Assembly (NCBI RefSeq): GCF_000222705.1
Contig: NZ_AFUB01000005.1
Location: 21,300-85,299 of the forward strand
Direction of reading: 5' to 3'
DNA: 64,000 nt
From: Streptococcus mitis bv. 2 str. SK95
Lineage (GTDB): Bacteria; Bacillota; Bacilli; Lactobacillales; Streptococcaceae
The translations under genes and the position numbers were made by a program. This document shows positions 8,707 to 14,348 of this stretch, piece by piece. Under the pieces are notes generated by a model that saw only the letters and a program-made list of their open reading frames with translations, made no database searches and had not been told where the DNA came from. Numbering within the stretch: position 1 is the stretch's first letter; every line of letters begins with the position of its first letter.

Positions 8707-9405
8707 ATGAAAAAGACAATTTTGCTGGTTGATGATGAGATAGATATTCTAGATATTCAAAACCGCTATCTTATACAGGCAGGTTACGATGTTTTGGTCG
8801 CCCATGATGGTAAGGAGGGATTAGAACTTTTCAGAAAAAAATCTATCGACCTCATTATCACAGATATCATGATGCCCAATATGGACGGTTATGATTTTAT
8901 CAGTGAAGTTCAGTATATCGCTCCGGATCAACCCTTCCTCTTTACAACTGCTAAGACAAGCGAACAGGATAAGATTTATGGATTAAGTTTGGGGGCAGAT
9001 GATTTTATAGTCAAACCCTTTAGCCCACGCGAATTGGTTTTAAGAGTGAATAATATCTTGCGTCGCCTTAGCCGTGGAGGAGAGACAGAACAGATCGAGT
9101 TTGGTGACTTAGTGATCAACCATGTGACTCATGAGGTTCGCATTGGGGATCAACCTTTGGAATTGACAGTAAAATCCTTTGAACTTCTATGGGTATTAGC
9201 CAGCAATCCTGAGAGAGTCTTTTCAAAGACGGAACTTTACGAGAAGGTATGGCAAGAGGACTATGTGGATGATACCAATACACTCAATGTTCATATCCAT
9301 GCTTTGAGGCAAGAGTTGACCAAGTATACAAATTCAAATGCTCCTGCTATCAAAACTGTCTGGGGTTTGGGCTATAAGATGGAAAGACCAAGAGGTAGAA
9401 AATGA
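8707..9405 (+). CDS. OmpR-family response regulator (RR08/SaeR-like)
   Basis: 232 residues. The receiver domain (about 1-118) has the acidic pair DD (residues 9-10), the phosphorylation site Asp53 in IITDIMMPNMDGY and the conserved Lys in VKPFSPREL. The C-terminal winged helix (about 130-228) ends in TVWGLGYKME, typical of the OmpR/PhoB class. GAAGGAG precedes the ATG. The kinase gene overlaps its end by 4 bases, so the two are translationally coupled. By synteny it is TCS08 of the pneumococcus, associated with adhesin expression. Confidence 0.92.
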   Translation: MKKTILLVDDEIDILDIQNRYLIQAGYDVLVAHDGKEGLELFRKKSIDLIITDIMMPNMDGYDFISEVQYIAPDQPFLFTTAKTSEQDKIYGLSLGADDFIVKPFSPRELVLRVNNILRRLSRGGETEQIEFGDLVINHVTHEVRIGDQPLELTVKSFELLWVLASNPERVFSKTELYEKVWQEDYVDDTNTLNVHIHALRQELTKYTNSNAPAIKTVWGLGYKMERPRGRK

Positions 9406-10436
9406 AATTAAAAAACTATATTTTAGTGGGGTATCTAGTGTCGACTCTACTAACGATTTTGGTCGTTTTCTGGGCAGTCCAACGAATGTTGATTGAGAAA
9501 AGTGAAGTTTACTTTCTAGTTGGCATGACCTTGATTGCTAGTTTCATTGGCGCTGCAGTGAGCATCTTTCTTTTGTCGCCTGTGTTCTCTTCTCTGAAAT
9601 ATTTGAAAAAACAAGCTCAGGATATAGCCAGCAAGGATTTCAGCACAGAAATTGAAACCAAAGGCCCATTAGAATTTCAAGAGCTAGGTCAGGCTTTTAA
9701 TGACATGTCCCACAATTTGCAAGCTACCTTTCAATCACTTGATGAGAGCGAGCAAGAAAAGAGAATGATGATTGCGCAGCTCTCTCACGATATTAAAACT
9801 CCCATTACCTCCATTCAGGTTACTGTGGAGGGAATTCTAGATGGAGTGATTAAGGAAGAGGAGCGGCTCCACTACTTAACCACGATTGGTCGGCAAACTG
9901 AGCGTCTAAACAAGCTAGTGGAGGAATTGGATGTTTTGACTCTCAATACACAACCTCAAGATACTGCTGATGAAGAAGTCGAAGAGGTCTTTTTAGATCA
10001 GTTGTTGATTGAGTCAATGAGTGAATTTCAACTCCAGATTGAACAAGAGGAGCGGGATGTTTACATTCAAGTGTCACCTGAGTCAGCGAAAATCAAGAGC
10101 CATTCTGACAAACTTTCTCGCATTCTGGTCAATTTGTTAAACAATGCCTTTAAATATTCAGAACCAGGAACCAGAATCGAGGTTCTTGCCCAATTAACAG
10201 AACAAGAGCTGAGAATCAGTGTGAAAGACGAGGGTCAAGGGATCCATTCTGAGGATTTGGAAAAGATCTTTAAACGGCTTTATCGTGTAGAAACTTCGCG
10301 CAATATGAAGACAGGTGGACATGGATTAGGACTTGCGATTGCAAGAGAATTAGCCCATCAGCTTGGTGGCGAAATCACAGCAGAAAGTCAATATGGCTTA
10401 GGAAGCAAGTTTACATTCAGCCTTAATTTGAAATAA
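9402..10436 (+). CDS. sensor histidine kinase (HK08/SaeS-like)
   Basis: 344 residues. Two membrane helices (about 5-25 and 38-60) are joined by only about a dozen extracytoplasmic residues, so this is an intramembrane-sensing-type kinase without an external sensor domain. A HAMP-like linker (about 60-112) is followed by the H-box LSHDIKTPITS with His129, the N-box (LVNLLNNAFKYS), G1 (DEGQGI) and G2 (GGHGLGLAIA). It should phosphorylate Asp53 of the adjacent regulator. The stimulus cannot be told from sequence. Confidence 0.92.
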   Translation: MKLKNYILVGYLVSTLLTILVVFWAVQRMLIEKSEVYFLVGMTLIASFIGAAVSIFLLSPVFSSLKYLKKQAQDIASKDFSTEIETKGPLEFQELGQAFNDMSHNLQATFQSLDESEQEKRMMIAQLSHDIKTPITSIQVTVEGILDGVIKEEERLHYLTTIGRQTERLNKLVEELDVLTLNTQPQDTADEEVEEVFLDQLLIESMSEFQLQIEQEERDVYIQVSPESAKIKSHSDKLSRILVNLLNNAFKYSEPGTRIEVLAQLTEQELRISVKDEGQGIHSEDLEKIFKRLYRVETSRNMKTGGHGLGLAIARELAHQLGGEITAESQYGLGSKFTFSLNLK

Positions 10437-10450
10437 AGTCGTAAAATCCC

Positions 10451-10479
10451 TTTACAAATCTAGCTTTTCATGGTATAAT
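10451..10479 (+). promoter_or_regulatory. rpsD promoter
   Basis: TTTACA (10451-10456), 17-base spacer, TATAAT (10474-10479). The start codon is 160 bases further on, leaving a long leader. Confidence 0.85.
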
Positions 10480-10485
10480 AGCCTT

Positions 10486-10609
10486 TGTGTGAAATAGCAG
10501 CAGGAAAGCATGAAGCTCGTCAACAGGTGTCTTATGACAAGTAACCTTGGCTGTTTAGGCGAAGGGCATCTGCACGAATCAGGGCTTTCTAAGTGACTAT
10601 TTCCACCGA
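10486..10609 (+). ncRNA. structured rpsD leader RNA (putative S4 autoregulatory leader)
   Basis: The region between the predicted transcription start and the rpsD ribosome site is closed by GAAATAG (10491-10497) pairing with CTATTTC (10597-10603), flanked by further GTG/CAC pairing. Several GC-rich segments lie inside. There is no ORF. A structured leader before rpsD is where firmicutes place the S4-binding element, so autoregulation is the likely function. I could not match it to a defined family by eye. Confidence 0.55.
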
Positions 10610-10638
10610 AATATTATTTATATCAGGAGGACATACAC

Positions 10639-11250
10639 ATGTCACGTTATACAGGACCATCTTGGAAACAAGCTCGTCGCCTTGGCCTTTCACTTACAGG
10701 TACAGGTAAAGAATTGGCACGTCGTAACTACGTACCAGGACAACACGGACCAAACAACCGTTCTAAATTGTCAGAATACGGTTTGCAATTGGCTGAAAAA
10801 CAAAAACTTCGTTTCACTTACGGTGTAGGTGAAAAACAATTCCGTAACTTGTTCGTACAAGCTACAAAAATCAAAGGCGGAATCCTAGGTTTCAACTTCA
10901 TGCTTCTTTTGGAACGTCGTTTGGATAACGTTGTTTACCGTCTTGGCCTTGCGACTACTCGTCGTCAAGCTCGTCAATTCGTAAACCACGGTCATATCCT
11001 TGTTGACGGAAAACGTGTTGATATCCCATCATACCGCGTAACTCCAGGTCAAGTAATCTCAGTTCGTGAAAAATCATTGAAAGTTCCAGCTATCCTTGAA
11101 GCAGTAGAAGCTACTCTTGGACGTCCAGCATTCGTATCATTCGACGCTGAAAAATTGGAAGGTTCATTGACACGCTTGCCAGAACGCGACGAAATCAACC
11201 CAGAAATCAACGAAGCACTTGTCGTTGAATTCTACAACAAAATGCTTTAA
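10639..11250 (+). CDS. rpsD: 30S ribosomal protein S4
   Basis: 203 residues, full length for bacterial S4: N-terminal [16 protein letters not shown], then RNA-binding S4 domain (about 93-155, [12 protein letters not shown]...[16 protein letters not shown]). Primary 16S-binding assembly protein. It lacks the zinc cysteines of the C+ type, as usual for streptococci. Highly optimised codons, strong AGGAGG before ATG. Its long leader is described separately. Confidence 0.98.
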   Translation: MSRYTGPSWKQARRLGLSLTGTGKELARRNYVPGQHGPNNRSKLSEYGLQLAEKQKLRFTYGVGEKQFRNLFVQATKIKGGILGFNFMLLLERRLDNVVYRLGLATTRRQARQFVNHGHILVDGKRVDIPSYRVTPGQVISVREKSLKVPAILEAVEATLGRPAFVSFDAEKLEGSLTRLPERDEINPEINEALVVEFYNKML

Positions 11251-11270
11251 TTTTAAGAAATATCTTACAG

Positions 11271-11296
11271 AAAGCCTACAACAGTGGGCTTTTTGC
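11271..11296 (+). terminator. rpsD terminator
   Basis: AAGCCTAC and GTGGGCTT pair around AACA, followed by a short T tract. Confidence 0.75.
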
Positions 11297-11353
11297 TTTG
11301 TCTTAAAACGTTGATTTCTGGGTTTGCTTAGATATTTGCTAGATTGATTTCAT

Positions 11354-11383
11354 AGCCGTTTCAAAGAATGAGACGGCTTTTTT
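11354..11383 (+). terminator. orphan intrinsic terminator
   Basis: AGCCGTTTC pairs with GAGACGGCT, followed by TTTTTT, with no gene directly upstream. It may be a second terminator for rpsD or the remnant of a lost gene. Confidence 0.7.
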
Positions 11384-11402
11384 GGCGTTCTCTTTTTAGA
11401 GG

Positions 11403-11468
11403 CAAAAAAGAAGCATGACTCTCCCACAGCTATAGAGCTTTTGGGCGGGAAAACCATGCTTCTTTCTT
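11403..11468 (-). ncRNA. small RNA cassette 1 of a tandem array of four
   Basis: A minus-strand transcript of about 65 nt is predicted from the promoter at 11475-11503 to a T run at 11404-11409. The outer stem has 10 pairs (AAGAAGCATG with CATGCTTCTT, 11455-11464 and 11408-11417), with an internal loop, a middle stem CCCGC/GTGGG and an apical stem AGCT/AGCT. There is no plausible ORF. It shares its architecture with cassettes 2-4 although the sequences differ. Confidence 0.7.
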
Positions 11469-11474
11469 GACTTA

Positions 11475-11503
11475 ATTATACATCTTCTTGATTTTGAAAT
11501 CAA
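11475..11503 (-). promoter_or_regulatory. promoter of small RNA 1
   Basis: Minus strand: TTGATT (11498-11503), 17-base spacer, TATAAT (11475-11480). Confidence 0.75.
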
Positions 11504-11565
11504 ATAAAGGTGACCCACCGCCTCCACAGTAAGCTGTTTCATGGGCGTTAGACCACCTTTACCTT
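11498..11565 (-). ncRNA. small RNA cassette 2 of a tandem array of four
   Basis: Minus-strand RNA of about 65 nt. The outer stem is TAAAGGTG with CACCTTTA (11554-11561 and 11505-11512), the middle stem CGCC/GGCG and the apical stem ACAG/CTGT with loop CTTA. A T-rich tail (TTTATTTGATTT) follows and overlaps the -35 of cassette 1. The right internal loop GTGGGT resembles that of cassette 3. Confidence 0.7.
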
Positions 11566-11571
11566 AAGCTA

Positions 11572-11600
11572 ATTATAACTCAAAAAAATTTCTAGTACAA
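11572..11600 (-). promoter_or_regulatory. promoter of small RNA 2
   Basis: Minus strand: TTGTAC (11595-11600), 17-base spacer, TATAAT (11572-11577). Confidence 0.75.
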
Positions 11601-11621
11601 GTATAATCGGAGGTTAGCGAT

Positions 11622-11697
11622 TATAAAAAATAGAGGTGTCCCACCTCCTACTGCAGAATGAACTGTTTCAAGGGGAGATGGAAAACCTCTATCCGTT
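11622..11697 (-). ncRNA. small RNA cassette 3 of a tandem array of four
   Basis: Minus-strand RNA of about 75 nt. The outer stem is ATAGAGGT with ACCTCTAT (11685-11692 and 11630-11637), the middle stem ATCTCC/GGAGGT and the apical stem CAG/CTG. It ends in a run of six T. It contains AGGAGGTGGG, Shine-Dalgarno-like but with no start codon behind it; this segment is paired in the middle stem. Confidence 0.72.
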
Positions 11698-11703
11698 AAT
11701 TTA

Positions 11704-11732
11704 ATTATAGCCTAAAAAACTAACTGACGCAA
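11704..11732 (-). promoter_or_regulatory. promoter of small RNA 3
   Basis: Minus strand: TTGCGT (11727-11732), 17-base spacer, TATAAT (11704-11709). Confidence 0.75.
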
Positions 11733-11764
11733 GAATATTAAAGGCACATCCTTTGGAGTAATCG

Positions 11765-11831
11765 AAACAGTAAAAGGAACTGACTTAGGCGCCGACCTAA
11801 AATAGGTCATTGGGTGCAAACCAGTCCCTTT
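11765..11831 (-). ncRNA. small RNA cassette 4 of a tandem array of four
   Basis: Minus-strand RNA of about 65 nt. The outer stem has 11 pairs (AAAAGGGACTG with CAGTTCCTTTT, 11822-11832 and 11772-11782), an imperfect middle stem GCACC/GGCGC and a strong apical hairpin GACCT/AGGTC (11794-11808). The tail after the stem is only moderately T-rich, so termination may be weaker than in cassettes 1 and 3. Confidence 0.65.
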
Positions 11832-11837
11832 TATTTA

Positions 11838-11866
11838 AGTATACAATATTTTTACAAAAAAAGCAA
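11838..11866 (-). promoter_or_regulatory. promoter of small RNA 4
   Basis: Minus strand: TTGCTT (11861-11866), 17-base spacer, TATACT (11838-11843). Confidence 0.75.
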
Positions 11867-11917
11867 GGTAGCAGGTTAGTCTAATGGAGTGCTTGTTGTA
11901 CTTTAGCAAAGAAGGTG

Positions 11918-11926
11918 TGCTATAAT
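11918..11926 (+). promoter_or_regulatory. extended -10 promoter of the small-protein cluster
   Basis: TGC-TATAAT (TATAAT at 11921-11926), divergent from the small-RNA promoters, about 80 bases before the first Sm-like gene. Confidence 0.65.
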
Positions 11927-12006
11927 GCTTTTAACAGGAACTAAAAGCCATTAGTAAATAACTAATATTGGGTCATATTGTTCTGCTGTTAGAGAGAAGG
12001 AACTCA

Positions 12007-12189
12007 ATGAAACTATGGGAATATGTTGATAAAAATGTTCGCCTTATTTTAGAAGATGGGACCTACATCAAGGGTAGGGTGGTTGATTAATTTGACGGTT
12101 ATGCTTTAGATGCTCTTGACGAATTAGTCATAGATGATCGCTCATATCCTGAAGATATTATCAAGGAAATAAAAATTATTAGAGCTTAG
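12007..12189 (+). pseudogene. Sm/LSm-like small protein, interrupted by one stop
   Basis: The reading frame has 60 codons with an ATG at 12007 after AGAGAAGGA, but codon 28 is TAA (12088-12090). Both sides are clearly coding. The first part (MKLWEYVDKNVRLILEDG..IKGRVVD) matches the start of the genes at 12265 and 13181. The second part (FDGYALDALDELVIDD...EIKII) matches their ends. One nonsense change therefore broke a paralogue. A sequencing error is the alternative. Confidence 0.75.
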
Positions 12190-12264
12190 TTCAACCTAGG
12201 CGATTTTATCGACTAACTATAAAAAGTATAAGAACTATCGAAAAAATAGCAGAGAGGAAAATAA

Positions 12265-12480
12265 ATGAGTAAAAAACTTTGGAGGTATCTACGATCAAGA
12301 GTTCAGGTAGTCACTAATTGCGACAAGATAATCAAGGGACGTGTCATAGACTTTGTTGACGAAATGGACAATGATGAGCAAGATGGAATCACTATCCTCA
12401 TTGACAATCCTAGCACTGATGAAGCTACCGAAATTTCTCTCTTTGAGAGTGAGATTATCTCGATTGAAACAATCTCATAG
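12265..12480 (+). CDS. Sm/LSm-like small protein
   Basis: 71 residues. It reads as a small beta-barrel of Sm type: RVQVVTN (strand 1), IIKGRVIDFVDEMDNDE (strand 2 and Sm1-like turn), ITILIDN (strand 3), EISLFESEIISIE (Sm2-like strands 4-5). Paralogues lie at 12007 (broken) and 13181. Streptococci lack a canonical Hfq, and small LSm-domain proteins of this kind are annotated in the genus without a known role. RNA binding is inferred from the fold only; an immunity function in a toxin cluster is an alternative. AGAGAGG precedes the ATG. Confidence 0.65.
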   Translation: MSKKLWRYLRSRVQVVTNCDKIIKGRVIDFVDEMDNDEQDGITILIDNPSTDEATEISLFESEIISIETIS

Positions 12481-12531
12481 GACTTAGAACAATCTAGGTG
12501 CTTTTACCTGCCTTATTTGAAAGAAAATACT

Positions 12532-12780
12532 ATGGAAAAGGATTTAGTTTATATGGCGATATTAGATGATTTACAAGCCTTATATGACAATGGTTGGGAC
12601 GCCTCTTTTGATTATAATGGTCAAGTATGTGGGATTTTTCCTAATTCTGTTCATGACATTAGAGTGGTGATTGGAGGTAAAGAATATCAGGTATCGTCAT
12701 TCATTGATCTGATTTCTTTAAAAAATGGCGATAACACTTTAATAGAAATCATGGATGGAATTGAAGTGCAGTATTATTAA
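12532..12780 (+). CDS. small protein of unknown function
   Basis: 82 residues from the ATG at 12532; a TTG at 12517 could add five residues, but neither start has a clear ribosome site. Acidic and soluble, with no signal peptide. It reads MEKDLVYMAILDDLQ at the start, then alternating short strands (DASFDYNGQVCGIFP, IRVVIGGKEYQVSSF). I do not recognise the family. Its company (small acidic proteins in a row, paralogues nearby) resembles orphan immunity-gene clusters of polymorphic toxins; no toxin gene is in the window. Confidence 0.6.
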   Translation: MEKDLVYMAILDDLQALYDNGWDASFDYNGQVCGIFPNSVHDIRVVIGGKEYQVSSFIDLISLKNGDNTLIEIMDGIEVQYY

Positions 12781-12892
12781 AATAAAAATCACGCTTGATG
12801 AATGAATCGCATCCCAAAATTAGATTTTATTTGTTAAATTTTTGGAACGTAGTTCAATATGCTGCAACGCTCTTATTAGGAGGGGATGGGTA

Positions 12893-13180
12893 ATGGGATA
12901 TGATCAACAAGTATTAGACATGCTCCAGCAAGCAGTCAGTGGTCAGATTGATAATTTTTGGGATTTTTCCTTTACGTTTAACGCACTTTTTGGAGAAGAT
13001 GAGGAATTTGCCGAGGCTTGGGCTAATGAAAACTCTGAAATGTTTGACGCTCTCAATGACTTTGAGTTGATGATATTTTTAGAGGAACATGATCCAAGCG
13101 ACAAACAAGGTTTTATCGATTTCTTAACACCTTACTACGAAAAAGCAAAGCAATTAGCCAATATTGAAAGGGATATTTAA
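12893..13180 (+). CDS. small acidic protein of unknown function
   Basis: 95 residues from the ATG at 12893, chosen for the AGGAGGGG at 12879-12886. Very acidic and mostly helical in appearance (MGYDQQVLDMLQQAVSG, FGEDEEFAEAWANENSEMFDAL, DFELMIFLEEHDPSDK). No cysteines, no membrane segment. The next gene starts at the base after its stop, so the two are probably translated together. Not recognised; the composition is like that of many immunity proteins, which is a weak argument. Confidence 0.65.
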   Translation: MGYDQQVLDMLQQAVSGQIDNFWDFSFTFNALFGEDEEFAEAWANENSEMFDALNDFELMIFLEEHDPSDKQGFIDFLTPYYEKAKQLANIERDI

Positions 13181-13372
13181 ATGAAGCTCTGGGAATTTAA
13201 CCGTACAGATGTAGTTATCACGCTTAAAAATGGCGCGGTAGTTAGAGGATTTGTAGAAGACTATTGTGACGCCTCTGACAATGACGAGGAGATTGACTCC
13301 TTGCTGGTAGATGTTGATGGAACTCTTTATGAATATTTTGAAGATGAAATCGTCAGCATCATAGAAAGCTAG
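13181..13372 (+). CDS. Sm/LSm-like small protein, second intact paralogue
   Basis: 63 residues, same plan as the gene at 12265: MKLWEFNRTDVVITLKNGAVVRGFVEDY, DASDNDEEIDSLLVDVDG, EYFEDEIVSIIES. The N-terminal MKLWE is shared with the broken copy at 12007. It begins at the base after the stop of the preceding gene; GAAAGGGAT in that gene's end can serve as ribosome site. Function as for the paralogue: RNA or peptide binding is possible, none shown. Confidence 0.65.
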   Translation: MKLWEFNRTDVVITLKNGAVVRGFVEDYCDASDNDEEIDSLLVDVDGTLYEYFEDEIVSIIES

Positions 13373-13438
13373 TAGTGGGAATAGAATCTAAGGAAAAAAT
13401 CTTGTTTGTTGAGATTGTTTTAGTTGGGATGGTCCTAT

Positions 13439-13666
13439 ATGAAAAAGGATGAAATTAAAAAATATTTAGACAAAGATCTTGAATTTAATTATAATAGCCG
13501 AGGTGCTTGCTTTTTATCGAGTATATGTGTAGTTGGTTATGATTATGAAGGTCAGCAGTTTGATACAATTGATGAAGCTATGGAAGCTAAAGTATTTGAC
13601 GGGAAAAGCTTAGTAGATATATGGGGTGCAGTTCAAATGTATGAGATATTTTTAGTTTTGATTTAA
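13439..13666 (+). CDS. small protein of unknown function
   Basis: 75 residues from the ATG at 13439 (an upstream TTG at 13424 is less likely). N-terminal MKKDEIKKYLDKDLEFNYN is helical and charged; the C-terminus IWGAVQMYEIFLVLI is hydrophobic and ends abruptly, so the gene could be a truncated version of a longer protein. AT-rich. Not recognised. It closes the small-protein cluster. Confidence 0.5.
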   Translation: MKKDEIKKYLDKDLEFNYNSRGACFLSSICVVGYDYEGQQFDTIDEAMEAKVFDGKSLVDIWGAVQMYEIFLVLI

Positions 13667-13734
13667 TTTCGATATTTTTCCGGAAAATATAAATTTTTCG
13701 GAAAGTTAATAAAATCTTTTGAATTTGAATATAA

Positions 13735-13760
13735 AAACAATGGAAATTCCATTGTTTTTT
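13735..13760 (+). terminator. intrinsic terminator of the small-protein cluster
   Basis: ACAATGGAA and TTCCATTGT are exact complements, followed by TTTTTT. Confidence 0.75.
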
Positions 13761-13774
13761 GCTATAATAACACT

Positions 13775-13816
13775 ATAAATAGTAAAGGGATATAATATGT
13801 ATTGAGCTCCCTTTTT
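13775..13816 (+). ncRNA. possible very short transcript with its own promoter and terminator
   Basis: An extended -10, TGC-TATAAT (TATAAT at 13763-13768), is followed within about 15 bases by a hairpin AAAGGGA...TCCCTTTTT (13784-13816). The product would be about 40 nt with no usable ORF. It could equally be an attenuated promoter for the NACHT gene downstream. Confidence 0.4.
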
Positions 13817-14348
13817 ATCTATAACAGAAATTATAAACTTCTCATTTTGTTAGTTTCTTTATTATTCTAAATTATGATTACATACATACAAACAAGTTAA
13901 AAAGTATTGAGAAATTTCCATATTTCGATCAAATTTATTCAAATTTTCTAAAAAAGAAAACAGATGATCTCTGGCAAATTTTGATATCAAGCTGTTTTCA
14001 AACTCTCTAAGATGGATTTAAATCAAACTAGGATTGAAAAAGACTCTTAAAGAGTCACAATTTAAAAAAACTAGAGAGATGGGAAAAAGGAGAAACTAAG
14101 AAACTTAAAGAGAGATTTATTGTAAATTTTATAATGAGCAAATTTTGAATTAAAAGAGATATTTTCAGTTGAAAATGGGACAACATTAATCGGCACTTGG
14201 CTTAGTAACTACTGTTTCAAATGCTGTTGATAATTTATATCTTCATCAAAAATCTAAAAATACTAGTATCAGAGATAAAATTGAGATATTAAAAAAGCAT
14301 TGGATAATGCTTACATGGAATACTATCGAATATAGAAGGAGATTATGT
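13817..14348 (+). other. AT-rich gap before the NACHT gene with decayed coding traces
   Basis: No intact gene. A perfect palindrome GACTCTT-A-AAGAGTC lies at 14042-14056. From 14193 (just after a TAA) to the NACHT start the frame stays open, in phase with that gene, and looks coding (ALGLVTTVSNAVDNLYLHQ, then IRDKIEILKK). In another frame just upstream is a short coding-like run (ENGTTLIG). This looks like the end of a frameshifted older gene or a former longer N-terminus of the NACHT protein. Confidence 0.5.

Noticed and set aside
11396-11542. 48-codon minus-strand ORF running through cassettes 2 and 1 of the RNA array
   Set aside because: It starts inside a hairpin, has no ribosome site and would cross the cassette 2 tail and the promoter and terminator of cassette 1; structure explains the region better than coding.
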